NCBI RefSeq assembly: GCF_963668215.1
Contig: NZ_OY764190.1
Location: forward strand, 3,534,001 to 3,598,000
Length of the DNA: 64,000 bases
Direction of reading: 5' to 3'
Origin: an uncultured Desulfosarcina sp.
Lineage (GTDB): Bacteria > Desulfobacterota > Desulfobacteria > Desulfobacterales > Desulfosarcinaceae
In this document: one piece after another, positions 53,385 to 61,801 of the stretch
How positions within the stretch are numbered: position 1 is the stretch's first letter
Layout: each line of letters starts with the position of its first letter
Made by a program: the position numbers and the translations under genes
The notes under the pieces: model-generated
Database searches by the model: none
Seen by the model: only the letters and a program-made list of their open reading frames with translations
Told to the model about the DNA's origin: nothing

Positions 53385-54395
53385 ATGCCACGTTTAGCCA
53401 GATTGGATGCGCCGGGAGTGCTGCATCACGTCATTATCCGCGGAATCGAACGCAAACCCATTTTTCGTAATGTTGCCGACAGGGAGGATTTTATCGAGCG
53501 GCTTTCCTCATTGGTGCCGGATACGGATACGCGCTGCTACGCATGGACGCTGATGGGCAACCACGCGCATTTCCTTTTTCGTTCAGGCCCTGACGGACTC
53601 GCCAGGTTGATGCAACGGCTGTTGACCGGATATGCGGTCGGTTTTAATCGCCGTCACAAGCGACACGGTCAACTGTTTCAAAACCGCTACAAGTCGATCA
53701 TCTGCCAGGAAGATGCTTATCTGATGGAATTGGTACGCTACATTCACCTCAATCCGTTGCGTGCCGGCATTGTTGATGGAGTCGAAGCGCTGGCCGATTA
53801 TGCCTACAGCGGCCATCGTACACTTGTGGGGGCAGGGAAGAGCGGTTGGCAAGACGATGCCTATGTGTTGGGATACTTCGGCAAGCGCAAGGCCGCAGCG
53901 CGAAAAGCCTATCTTCGCTATGTGGAAGCGGGCATCGGGATGGGACGTCGTCCCGAACTGGTTGGTGGCGGGTTGATTCGCAGTCTTGGCGGGTGGGCTG
54001 AAGTCAAAAAGATGCGCACGAGAGGGATGGATCGGATCAAAGGCGATGAGCGGATCCTCGGGGACTCGGAATTCGTAATGTCGGTTCTCGCCCAAGCCAA
54101 TGAACGGTTGGATCGGCGTTACGAACTTAAAAGCCAGGGATACGATATGACTCGCGTCGCCGCCCGTGTTGCTGAACTCATGGACATCGATCCCGAAGCG
54201 CTTTTCCAGAAAGGCCGCCAGAAAAAGCGTGCTGAAGCACGAGGGCTGTTCTGTTACTGGTGTGTTGCTGAACTGGGTATTTCCCAGACCGAATTGTCCC
54301 GCAAACTCAAGATGACGGTTTCAGGTGTCGGTTACGCCGTCACCAGAGGCAAAGCGGTTGCCGAAAACAGGAATTATGGTTTGACAGTTAATTAG
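53385..54395 (+). CDS. REP-associated tyrosine transposase (RayT, IS200/IS605-like Y1 family)
   Basis: 336 residues. The Y1 transposase core (about 1-150) begins MPRLARLDAPGVLHHVIIRG and has the HUH histidines in GNHAHFLFRS and the catalytic tyrosine near QNRYKSIICQEDAYLMELVR. The longer C-terminus (about 180-336) includes a helix-turn-helix region (ISQTELSRKLKMTVSGVGYA) similar to DnaA-type C-terminal domains, as in long RayT forms. GGGGACG before and CGTCCCC after the gene are short inverted sequences such enzymes may recognise. The start ATG was chosen at MPRLAR; upstream frame is not conserved. Confidence 0.85.
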   Translation: MPRLARLDAPGVLHHVIIRGIERKPIFRNVADREDFIERLSSLVPDTDTRCYAWTLMGNHAHFLFRSGPDGLARLMQRLLTGYAVGFNRRHKRHGQLFQNRYKSIICQEDAYLMELVRYIHLNPLRAGIVDGVEALADYAYSGHRTLVGAGKSGWQDDAYVLGYFGKRKAAARKAYLRYVEAGIGMGRRPELVGGGLIRSLGGWAEVKKMRTRGMDRIKGDERILGDSEFVMSVLAQANERLDRRYELKSQGYDMTRVAARVAELMDIDPEALFQKGRQKKRAEARGLFCYWCVAELGISQTELSRKLKMTVSGVGYAVTRGKAVAENRNYGLTVN

Positions 54396-54433
54396 AAAGT
54401 GAGAGACGTCCCCAAAATGTAAAAGGAGCGACG

Positions 54434-55021
54434 ATGAGCAGCTTTCATATTTGTTTCATGGAACAAAATGACATTCAAGAATCGGCGAAGGTGCTCAGCA
54501 TCGCCATGCTCAACAATCCACACCACATTGGCATCTTTATGGGCAATGGCGAAAAGGAACGTCTGCAAATTGAAAACATGTTTTTTGAACTCTTCAATAA
54601 CGTGCCCGGCATTGTTTTTCTGGTAAAGGAAAATGATAAAATCACAGGGGCCATGCGGATGAAGTCATGCACCGGAAAAATAGTTGACGAGCCGGAAGGG
54701 TGCGAAGACGAAAATGACATTAATTGGAGAAAATCGGTGTGGTTCAGGGAATGGGCGGTGCATGATCCGGTTGAACAGCACTGGCACCTTGGTCCCATCG
54801 GCGTGCTGCCATCTCACCAGGGAATGGGGGTGGGCACTGCACTGATGCAGCGTTTTTGCAAAGAGGTGGATCATTGTTCGGCAACGGCATACCTGGAAAC
54901 GGACCTGGATGAGAATGTCCGTTTTTATGAAAAATTCGGATTTAAATTGGTTGCCGAGTCGGACATATTCAACGTTGCGAATCGATATATGTTGCGAGAT
55001 CCTCAAATAGAAAAGAACTGA
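54434..55021 (+). CDS. GNAT-family N-acetyltransferase
   Basis: 195 residues. The acetyl-CoA pyrophosphate loop is in LPSHQGMGVGTALMQRF (Q-x-x-G-x-G), preceded by HWHLGPIGVL and followed by LETDLDENVRFYEKFGFKLV, the usual GNAT C-terminal strand. The AAAAGGAGCGACG ribosome binding site is good. The acceptor is unknown. It is a cargo-like single gene between a RayT gene and an IS4-type element. Confidence 0.88.
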   Translation: MSSFHICFMEQNDIQESAKVLSIAMLNNPHHIGIFMGNGEKERLQIENMFFELFNNVPGIVFLVKENDKITGAMRMKSCTGKIVDEPEGCEDENDINWRKSVWFREWAVHDPVEQHWHLGPIGVLPSHQGMGVGTALMQRFCKEVDHCSATAYLETDLDENVRFYEKFGFKLVAESDIFNVANRYMLRDPQIEKN

Positions 55022-55186
55022 TTGTAATCCCCGCCACGCCATTTATCCCCTTGATTTCGTATATGAAATCGTTTAGGGTAAACTCTCAAAAAAGTCCTGC
55101 CCTTTTTTCTGTTCGTATTGATGATCCATATTCGTCGGTTTTCGTAATTTTGGGGGTAAATTGAAGCCCACGCTATCGTGTTTTTA

Positions 55187-55196
55187 GATATTCATT
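55187..55196. repeat. Target-site duplication, left copy (GATATTCATT)
   Basis: The same 10 bases follow the right end of the IS at 56534-56543. Ten to twelve base duplications are normal for IS4-family elements. Confidence 0.85.
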
Positions 55197-56533
55197 CACT
55201 GCTGTCCGGTTAAACTTTTCCAAACATGTCACAACCAATTAAAATAATATGCAATTCTTGCAAACCTGGAGGTGATCGACTTGAAATTCGTTTAGGGATG
55301 CCCTCATAGTCTCCTTGACCAGCATCATTCATATGGGAAAGGAGGGTACCAATGTACCAGGGGCAAACCATTTTTTCTCAAGTAATGGGGTTCCTCCCTC
55401 AAAATAAATTTCGTCAATGCGTTAAACGTTATCACGGCAATTACCGCGTACGTTCTTTTACATGCTATGACCAACTTCTCTGCATGGCTTTTGCCCAGCT
55501 GACCTATCGCGAAAGCCTTCGCGACATAGAATGCTGTTTGCGGGCCATGCAAGATAAGCTTTATCATATGGGCATCCGTGGTAAGGTCGCCCGAAGCACG
55601 CTGGCTGATGCGAATGAAAAGAGAGACTGGCGTATCTACAGCGACTTTGCCCTAACCTTGATCCATGAAGCCAGAAAGCTATATATCGATGACGATTTTG
55701 GTCTTGAACTTAAAGACACTGTTTACGCCCTGGATGCATCGACAATCGATCTCTGTCTGTCGCTTTTTCCATGGGCTCGATTCCGCAGATCAAAAGGTGC
55801 TGTAAAACTTCATACCCTTCTTGATTTGCGAGGGGACATCCCGACATTCATCTGGATCACCGATGGAAAAGTTCATGACGTCAATGTTCTTGATATTCTC
55901 GTTCCGGAACCAGGCTCAATCTACCTCATGGATCGGGCCTATCTGGATTTCAAACGACTGTACGAGCTGCATCAATGTTCAGCGATATTCGTAACGCGTA
56001 CAAAAACAAACACCAAACTGCGAAGGATCTATTCGCATAAAGTCGATAAAACAACATGTGTCCGATGCGATCAGACAGTTGCCCTTACAGGGTTCTACAG
56101 CAAAAAGGATTACCCGGAAAAGCTTCGCCGGGTGAAATTCTTTGATGCTGAAAAAGGCAGATCATTTGTTTTTCTTACAAACCAGTTCATGTTGCCGGCC
56201 CATACGATTGCAGAGCTTTATCGGTATAGGTGGCGGGTTGAGATTTTTTTCAAATGGATCAAACAGCATCTGCGTATCAAGAGCTTTTACGGCACGTCGC
56301 AAAATGCTGTGAAAACTCAAATCTGGATAGCAATATCGACCTATGTTCTGGTCGCCATAATGAAAAAACGGTTGCGGATCGATCTGCCTCTCTACACAAT
56401 TTTACAGATTTTGAGCATTACCCTGTTTGAGAAAATGCCCATTTTACAGGCCTTCACGGCCGATGACTACAGAAACAAAATTACTAGTGGCCATATGCAA
56501 CTGAAATTATTTGATAGTTAACCGGACACTACT
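55197..56533 (+). mobile_element. Complete IS4-family insertion sequence (1337 bases)
   Basis: The ends carry an inverted repeat with the perfect core TGTCCGGTTAA (left 55203-55213, inverse right 56518-56528). The element is bounded by 10-base direct repeats GATATTCATT. One intact transposase gene fills it. Intact ends, intact gene and an undecayed duplication argue for a fairly recent insertion between the GNAT and NYN genes. Confidence 0.9.
55352..56521 (+). CDS. IS4-family DDE transposase (DUF4372-type N-terminus)
   Basis: 389 residues. It starts MYQGQTIFSQVMGFLPQNKF, a DUF4372-like N-terminus. The DDE core shows D in YALDASTIDL, D in YLMDRAYLDF and the Y-(2)-R-(3)-E-(6)-K signature in YRYRWRVEIFFKWIKQHL, diagnostic of IS4. 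GGAAAGGAGGGTACCA precedes the start. It ends a few bases before the right inverted repeat. No frameshift seen. Confidence 0.95.
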   Translation: MYQGQTIFSQVMGFLPQNKFRQCVKRYHGNYRVRSFTCYDQLLCMAFAQLTYRESLRDIECCLRAMQDKLYHMGIRGKVARSTLADANEKRDWRIYSDFALTLIHEARKLYIDDDFGLELKDTVYALDASTIDLCLSLFPWARFRRSKGAVKLHTLLDLRGDIPTFIWITDGKVHDVNVLDILVPEPGSIYLMDRAYLDFKRLYELHQCSAIFVTRTKTNTKLRRIYSHKVDKTTCVRCDQTVALTGFYSKKDYPEKLRRVKFFDAEKGRSFVFLTNQFMLPAHTIAELYRYRWRVEIFFKWIKQHLRIKSFYGTSQNAVKTQIWIAISTYVLVAIMKKRLRIDLPLYTILQILSITLFEKMPILQAFTADDYRNKITSGHMQLKLFDS

Positions 56534-56543
56534 GATATTCATT
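56534..56543. repeat. Target-site duplication, right copy (GATATTCATT)
   Basis: Matches the left copy exactly at the other end of the IS4-family element. Confidence 0.85.
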
Positions 56544-56651
56544 AAACGTTTAAATTCTGCCCACAAGACACACACAAATGCCAGTTGGTTTAAAATAGGA
56601 CGCAGGGGGATTTGATCCATAAATCAATTTTGCACGAAAAGAGCATCAGCA

Positions 56652-57386
56652 ATGGAAAACAACAATAAATTGGCCGTTCTTATAGACGCGGAAAATGCCC
56701 AGCCAAGTATTGTCGATGGATTGATGATAGAAATCGCCAATTACGGGACAGCCAACGTGAAGAGGATATATGGCGATTGGACAAGTCCGGAACTCAAAAG
56801 TTGGAAAGATGTTTTGTTGCAGCATTCAATTCAACCGATACAACAGTTCGCGTATACAAAAGGAAAAAATGCGACTGATAGCGCAATGATAATTGACGCA
56901 ATGGATTTGTTGTACACCGGGAAGTTCGATGGATTTTGCCTCGTTTCCAGCGACAGTGATTTTACCAAACTGGCAGCCAGAATCAGAGAATCCGGTCTGC
57001 TGGTCTATGGCTTTGGTGAGCAGAAGACACCTTCGCCGTTTGTCGCAGCCTGCGACAAGTTCATTTATACAGAAGTCCTTTGCGCAAAGCATGACGAAGG
57101 CAAACCGATAACAAAAAAATCGAGTCGTGAATTAAAACAGGATACTAAACTGGTGACGCTTTTACGCAATGCTGTCCAAGCATCATCAGATGAAAGTGGA
57201 TGGGCACATCTGGCTCCAGTTGGCAGCAATATCGCAAAACAATCACCTGATTTTGACCCGCGCAACTACGGGTATGGGAAGTTGGGTGAATTGGTCTCTG
57301 CTACCAAGCTGTTTGACACAGAAGAAAGACAGATAGGTAATACTAACTCAAAAGCTATTTATGTGCGTGATAAGCGAAAGAAATAA
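56652..57386 (+). CDS. NYN-domain protein with OST-HTH/LOTUS C-terminus (RNase-like)
   Basis: 244 residues. The NYN (PIN-like) domain has AVLIDAENAQPS (first Asp), KGKNATDSAMIIDAMDLLY (middle Asp) and CLVSSDSDFTKLAARIRE (DSD), the acidic metal site of this nuclease fold. The C-terminal 75 residues (TKLVTLLRNAVQASSDESGW, then GKLGELVSATKLFD) match the LOTUS/OST-HTH RNA-binding domain. Family relatives occur from bacteria to MARF1 and are taken to be RNases. It lies right beside the IS4 element in an accessory stretch. Start ATG at 56652, weak ribosome binding site. Confidence 0.88.
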   Translation: MENNNKLAVLIDAENAQPSIVDGLMIEIANYGTANVKRIYGDWTSPELKSWKDVLLQHSIQPIQQFAYTKGKNATDSAMIIDAMDLLYTGKFDGFCLVSSDSDFTKLAARIRESGLLVYGFGEQKTPSPFVAACDKFIYTEVLCAKHDEGKPITKKSSRELKQDTKLVTLLRNAVQASSDESGWAHLAPVGSNIAKQSPDFDPRNYGYGKLGELVSATKLFDTEERQIGNTNSKAIYVRDKRKK

Positions 57387-57401
57387 ATAACTAAATAAGT
57401 T
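57384..57401. repeat. 18-base repeat, copy 2 (TAAATAACTAAATAAGTT)
   Basis: Identical to the copy at 53333-53350. It begins in the stop codon of the NYN gene. The two copies bound a 4-kb accessory block. Confidence 0.65.
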
Positions 57402-57551
57402 TTCCATGCACCAAGTATATTTTTTCTCCATTTTGTTACTTCTACAAAAAATTAAATAGGACCACGTAACCCTTCCTTTCACTCGGACGGCAATTCCACT
57501 GCGCCACATTGCCACCGGTAAAGGCCACGTTGCTAAAAGAAGCGAGGCAGC

Positions 57552-58886
57552 ATGACAAAGAAACGCATTGTCGTGGTGGGAGCAGGTATTGCCGGTCTCA
57601 CGGCAGCCTATTTTCTTAAGCAGATGGGGCAAAATCCTGTTGTATTGGAGGCATCGGACAGGGTCGGTGGCAGGATGGGCACTGACGTTGTCAACGGCTT
57701 TACGATTGATTATGGCGCCCAATTCCTCATGGATAAATTCACGTTGGAGCCCGAGCTGATCGAAAGGCTTGGTCTGAAGCGGAAATTTATCAAAACCAGT
57801 CAGCATATCGGGATCGTAAGGGAAGGTAAAATCCGAATATTCTGCGCAGCGCATGCGTTGACCGCTCTGAAAACAGGGCTGCTCAGCCTCTCCGGGTGTC
57901 TTCGCTTTGTTTATCGCGGCTACAGGCTTTTGACCAAGACCAAATTTATTCCCCTGACGCAATTCTCCGCATGGTCGGACTACGACGACATGGATGCGGA
58001 TACCTGGAGCAAACGATACTTTGGAGAGGAAATTACCGATTACGTCATAGAACCGCCCAATGATGTATTTTACTACTATCAATCGCTCAGAGATACATCG
58101 AGAGTGGTGCCTATGTTTACGACTTCTTTGCTGTTCTTGAAAAGAGCGAAATACATGACGTTAACCGGAGGCATCAATATTCTGCCTCAACGAATGGCTT
58201 CCAAATTGGACGTAAGACTGAATACTCCGGTACTATCGATGTCAATTGATAATACCGGCATAGAACTGAGCACGGACAATGAGCGAATCTTTGCTGATCG
58301 GGTCGCACTCGCTACCACGGGATCGGTTTCGAGAAACTTATTCAAAGAACCGTCGGCCATCGAGCGAGAGCTTTTAGACACGCCGTACAGCTCCGCGATT
58401 GTTATTGCCCTTGCAGTCAAAGACACATTTGCCATTGCACCTGAAATCGCTGAACTCTATGGCGTCCTTATACCGAAAAAAGAAAGAAGTGCTGTTAACG
58501 CAATAGCGAATGGCGATCTGGGAAAAATAGACAAGAGCCGAGTTACTAACGGCAAGTTGTTTATGGCTTTCCTGTCGGGTAAAGCGGGGTCAGAGATGAT
58601 CGATTGGAACGACAAGGATATCCTTGCCGTTGTCCTGAACGACATGGAAAAGTATCTTCCCGGCATTTCGGCAAATCTGCTCTTTACGAAAATATATCGG
58701 TGGAAAGAAGCAGCGGCTATGTCGCCTTTGGGAAGAAGCAAAAATGTCGCCCGCTACAGAAAGAACGTTAATAAGTCAACGAAGGTTTTCCTTGCAGGCG
58801 ATTATATGGGGTTGCCCTGTACAGAAGGGGCGGCAGAGAGTGGAAAATGGGCTGCGGAGGCCATTGTCCAATTGTCAGAAGGATAG
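57552..58886 (+). CDS. FAD-dependent protoporphyrinogen oxidase/amine oxidase-like oxidoreductase
   Basis: 444 residues. The dinucleotide motif is VVVGAGIAGLTAAYFLKQMG and the GG-doublet follows as SDRVGGRMGTDVVNGFTIDY. The C-terminal FAD contact is in VFLAGDYMGLPCTEGAAESG. It belongs to the flavin-containing monoamine oxidase/HemG/phytoene desaturase group. The substrate is unclear. GCGAGGCAGC lies before the ATG. Codon use is similar to its neighbours. Next gene is 26 bases on. Confidence 0.88.
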   Translation: MTKKRIVVVGAGIAGLTAAYFLKQMGQNPVVLEASDRVGGRMGTDVVNGFTIDYGAQFLMDKFTLEPELIERLGLKRKFIKTSQHIGIVREGKIRIFCAAHALTALKTGLLSLSGCLRFVYRGYRLLTKTKFIPLTQFSAWSDYDDMDADTWSKRYFGEEITDYVIEPPNDVFYYYQSLRDTSRVVPMFTTSLLFLKRAKYMTLTGGINILPQRMASKLDVRLNTPVLSMSIDNTGIELSTDNERIFADRVALATTGSVSRNLFKEPSAIERELLDTPYSSAIVIALAVKDTFAIAPEIAELYGVLIPKKERSAVNAIANGDLGKIDKSRVTNGKLFMAFLSGKAGSEMIDWNDKDILAVVLNDMEKYLPGISANLLFTKIYRWKEAAAMSPLGRSKNVARYRKNVNKSTKVFLAGDYMGLPCTEGAAESGKWAAEAIVQLSEG

Positions 58887-58912
58887 CGGGAAAAACTTTA
58901 ATTGGTGTCGTC

Positions 58913-59239
58913 ATGAAAAAAGAGTGGAAAGACAGAGATTGGGTTCAATGGTTATCGGAAAAGCTCGAATTCCCCTTTGAGGTGGAAAGAGTGGATGACG
59001 ATGACGAGTACGTCTTATATGGGAAATCAACTAAAAACGAACCTTTTGGAATAGGTCATGTTTTCAAGGCAATTTCAGTTGAGGATCTGGATGATACATA
59101 CGGTTTAATCCTCAAATGTAAAGAAGGTCGAAGCATAGGGTATGCTCCCTTACTAGATCTTGAGTTAACAGACAAAGATCACAAGAACAACGAGTACATA
59201 GATGAGTTTTTAACTTGGCATGCGGAGACTCAATGTTAG
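58913..59239 (+). CDS. Small acidic protein, calcium-binding-protein-like
   Basis: 108 residues, strongly acidic. It starts MKKEWKDRDWVQWLSEKLEF, then PFEVERVDDDDEYVLYG; a WLEDNLxFPF-type start followed by a small beta barrel resembles a family annotated in databases as calcium-binding protein, from memory and unverified. No EF-hand loop is seen. It ends at a junction with a truncated DUF3465 gene, overlapping it by seven bases. Confidence 0.55.
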   Translation: MKKEWKDRDWVQWLSEKLEFPFEVERVDDDDEYVLYGKSTKNEPFGIGHVFKAISVEDLDDTYGLILKCKEGRSIGYAPLLDLELTDKDHKNNEYIDEFLTWHAETQC

Positions 59240-59409
59240 ACATCGACCTTGCTCCAAGAGTCAACAACCTGAATGTCGGTGATCATGTTAATTTTTACGG
59301 TGAGTACGAGTGGAATTCAAAAGGCGGTGTTGTCCACTGGACCCATCATGATTCCAGCGGCCAACATGAAGGTGGTTGGTTGAATCATGGCGGGAAATTG
59401 TACCAATAA
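59233..59409 (+). pseudogene. C-terminal half of a DUF3465 gene (beheaded)
   Basis: 58 codons from an ATG inside the previous gene. The sequence IDLAPRVNNLNVGDHVNFYG, then WNSKGGVVHWTHHDSSG and WLNHGGKLYQ matches the C-terminal half of DUF3465 proteins, which are normally about 130 residues. The N-terminal half is absent in every frame upstream, where an unrelated gene lies instead. A deletion or recombination joined the two. Whether the fragment is translated is unknown. Confidence 0.7.
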
Positions 59410-59457
59410 ACCATCAAGAAAAAATCGATAATCTTAGTCTCATTGGAGTCAAAACCT

Positions 59458-60546
59458 GTGAATGGAAAGCAAAGAATCCTGACAGCCCTTGAAAACAGAG
59501 AACCCGACTGCGTCCCTCTTTATATCCACGGCATCAACGAGGCGCCCATTGTCGGAATCGGCAAGCACCTCACAGACGGCCTTCCCGAACCCCGGGATTT
59601 CAGGCTAATGGATGACGAGGAAAAACTCAAGCTGGTCGATACCCTTTTTATGATCCATGAAACCTTTGATATCGACGGCATCACGACGTTTGAGATTGGT
59701 CATGAAAGCAGGGTAGATAACCTTCACGTCAAAGATGGCTTTGGTGTGGTCTATAAACTGTCGGATCATGGCATTCCCGTACCTGTCGGGCACCCGGTAA
59801 CCACCCCGGAAGATTTGGAAGCGTTCGAGCCGCCTGTACCCAAAGTAGAGGATCTTGGACTTCTCTACCTGGCGAAAGAGCGATTCAAAGAACAGAAAGC
59901 GACCTTCTGGCTGATGCGGGGGACCTTTGTCCGTTCATGGCGCTTGGCGGGTATGACCAATCTGATGATGAACATGATCGCCAATCCTGATTTTGTTCAC
60001 GCCGTTGCCCAGATGACCCTGGATTTCAATCTTGCCCAGCTTGATCTGCTGGTGGAGGCGGGCCTCGATGTGCTGGTGGTTGAAGACGATATCGCCACAA
60101 CGAAGATGCCGCTGATATCACCGAATCATTTTAAAACTTTTGTCAATCAGTATAACCGGCAGATCGTCGAGAAAGCCCATGCAAAGGGACTCAAAGTGGT
60201 CCGCCACTCCGACGGCAACCTTTGGCCCATCATGGATATCCTGATTGAAACCGGATATGACGGCATCAATCCCTTAGAGCCCCAGGCAGGCATGCACATG
60301 AAAAAGGTGAAAGCGTACTGCGGGGACAAACTGTGTCTGCTGGGCAATATCGACTGCGTGGATCTGCTGCCCTCGGGCACCCCGGAGCAGGTCGAGCAGG
60401 CGGTCATTCAAACAATCGAAGACGGCGCCGACGGCGGCGGGTTGATTCTCTGCTCTTCGAATTCATTGCACCCGGGCGTAAATCCCGAGAATTGCATGGC
60501 CATGTTCAAAGCCGCAAGAAAACACGGCCGCTATCCACTAAAATAG
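59458..60546 (+). CDS. Uroporphyrinogen decarboxylase-family protein (MtaA/CmuA-like methyltransferase?)
   Basis: About 362 residues. The fold signature is in GKQRILTALENREPDCVPLY, FWLMRGTFVRSWRLAGMTNL, VVEDDIATTKMPLISPNHFK and VVRHSDGNLWPIMDILIETG. True HemE has RQAGRYxPEY near the start, which is absent, so this is one of the many paralogues that move methyl groups (MtaA, CmuA-type) or act on unknown substrates. GTG at 59458 with GGAG nine bases before is the best start; TTG at 59443 is possible. An MFS transporter follows 26 bases on, suggesting uptake and use of one compound. Confidence 0.82.
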   Translation: MNGKQRILTALENREPDCVPLYIHGINEAPIVGIGKHLTDGLPEPRDFRLMDDEEKLKLVDTLFMIHETFDIDGITTFEIGHESRVDNLHVKDGFGVVYKLSDHGIPVPVGHPVTTPEDLEAFEPPVPKVEDLGLLYLAKERFKEQKATFWLMRGTFVRSWRLAGMTNLMMNMIANPDFVHAVAQMTLDFNLAQLDLLVEAGLDVLVVEDDIATTKMPLISPNHFKTFVNQYNRQIVEKAHAKGLKVVRHSDGNLWPIMDILIETGYDGINPLEPQAGMHMKKVKAYCGDKLCLLGNIDCVDLLPSGTPEQVEQAVIQTIEDGADGGGLILCSSNSLHPGVNPENCMAMFKAARKHGRYPLK

Positions 60547-60572
60547 GCGTTTCGTTTAGGAGCCACCTCCTG

Positions 60573-61796
60573 ATGACCCAATCCCAGTCCTGGAAAGTAT
60601 TCTGGCTGCTGTTTCTGCTCTACATGTTCGATTACATGGATCGCATGGTTGTGGTGTCCCTGTTCCCCTTTTTAAAACAGGACATGGGAATAACCGATGC
60701 CCAGTGCGGCCTTCTGGTATCTGCCGTTTACTGGTCGATTCTGATTGTCTCTTTTCCGGCGTCTGTCCTCGTTGACCGCTGGAGCCGGACCAAAAGCATT
60801 TCCATTATGGCCGCGATCTGGAGCATGGCGACGCTGGCCTGTGCATTCACACGGACATTTTCCCATCTCTTTACCGCCAGAGCGGTTATCGGTGTGGGTG
60901 AAGCCGGGTACGCCCCGGGCGGGACGGCCATGCTTTCCAATTATTTCCCGCAGGAGAAAAGGGCCCGGATTCTTGGCCTCTGGAATGCGTCCATCCCCCT
61001 TGGCAGCGCACTTGGCATTGGTTTGGGCGGCTTTGTCGCCCACCACTTCGGCTGGCGCCACGCATTCGGGTTGGTGGCCCTTCCCGGTCTGGTCCTGGCC
61101 ATCCTGTTCTATTTTGTCCGCGATTACCCAACCGTGCGGCTCACGAAGAAAGCGCCGTCCGGTGAAGAGAAAAAACTGCGATTCAATGAATTGACAAGGC
61201 AGTTTACCCATAACAGAACCCTGGTCTGCAACAATCTGGCTTTTGCCCTGAATGTGTTTGTCACGACCTCTCTTCTGACCTGGCTGCCCACCTATTTTCA
61301 CCGCTTTGACAACCTGGCCATGGATGAAGCCGGCATGAAGGCCAGTTCCATCATGATTCTCGCCATCATCGGGGCTCCCCTGGGAGGATTTTTATCCGAT
61401 GCCTGGATGAAAAAGAGAGAAAATGCCCGCCTGCTGTTCCCGGCGGTTTCCTCCGTGGTTACCGGCATCCTGCTTTGGGTCGCCTTTACCTTCCTGCGTG
61501 GAAACGCGCAATATGGCGTCCTGTTTCTCATCGGCATCAGTGCAGTGGCGTTTGTTCCCTCCTGTGTCGCTGTGACCCAGGATGTCGTTCACCCGGGGCT
61601 ACGCGCAATTTCCTTGAGCCTGAATATTATCATTCAGCATCTGTTGGGTTCCAGCCTGGCACCGGTGGTGATCGGCAGGCTTTCGGATGTCTACGGCCTG
61701 GACAAGGCCCTGACATTTCTGCCCGGTTTTGCGTTTCTGGCAGGGGTGCTGCTTTTTGCGGGATCGTTCTTCTATAAGGATGATCTTTTCAAATAG
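60573..61796 (+). CDS. MFS transporter
   Basis: 407 residues with about twelve hydrophobic segments. Loop motifs of the major facilitator family are visible: DRWSRTKS between helices 2 and 3 (D-R-x-x-R/K type) and GFLSDAWMKKRENARLL as the mirror in the second half. RAVIGVGEAGYAPGGTAMLS is like the spinster/anion-cation symporter branch. The upstream frame merges with the end of the previous gene in another register; the start is ATG at 60573 with TTAGGAG upstream. The substrate is probably an organic anion, linked to the upstream enzyme. Confidence 0.9.
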   Translation: MTQSQSWKVFWLLFLLYMFDYMDRMVVVSLFPFLKQDMGITDAQCGLLVSAVYWSILIVSFPASVLVDRWSRTKSISIMAAIWSMATLACAFTRTFSHLFTARAVIGVGEAGYAPGGTAMLSNYFPQEKRARILGLWNASIPLGSALGIGLGGFVAHHFGWRHAFGLVALPGLVLAILFYFVRDYPTVRLTKKAPSGEEKKLRFNELTRQFTHNRTLVCNNLAFALNVFVTTSLLTWLPTYFHRFDNLAMDEAGMKASSIMILAIIGAPLGGFLSDAWMKKRENARLLFPAVSSVVTGILLWVAFTFLRGNAQYGVLFLIGISAVAFVPSCVAVTQDVVHPGLRAISLSLNIIIQHLLGSSLAPVVIGRLSDVYGLDKALTFLPGFAFLAGVLLFAGSFFYKDDLFK

Positions 61797-61801
61797 CCTT
61801 T

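Noticed and set aside
60333..60572. An 80-codon in-frame upstream extension of the MFS transporter
   Set aside because: It overlaps the end of the upstream enzyme gene in another register and is not membrane-like; the ATG at 60573 has its own ribosome binding site.
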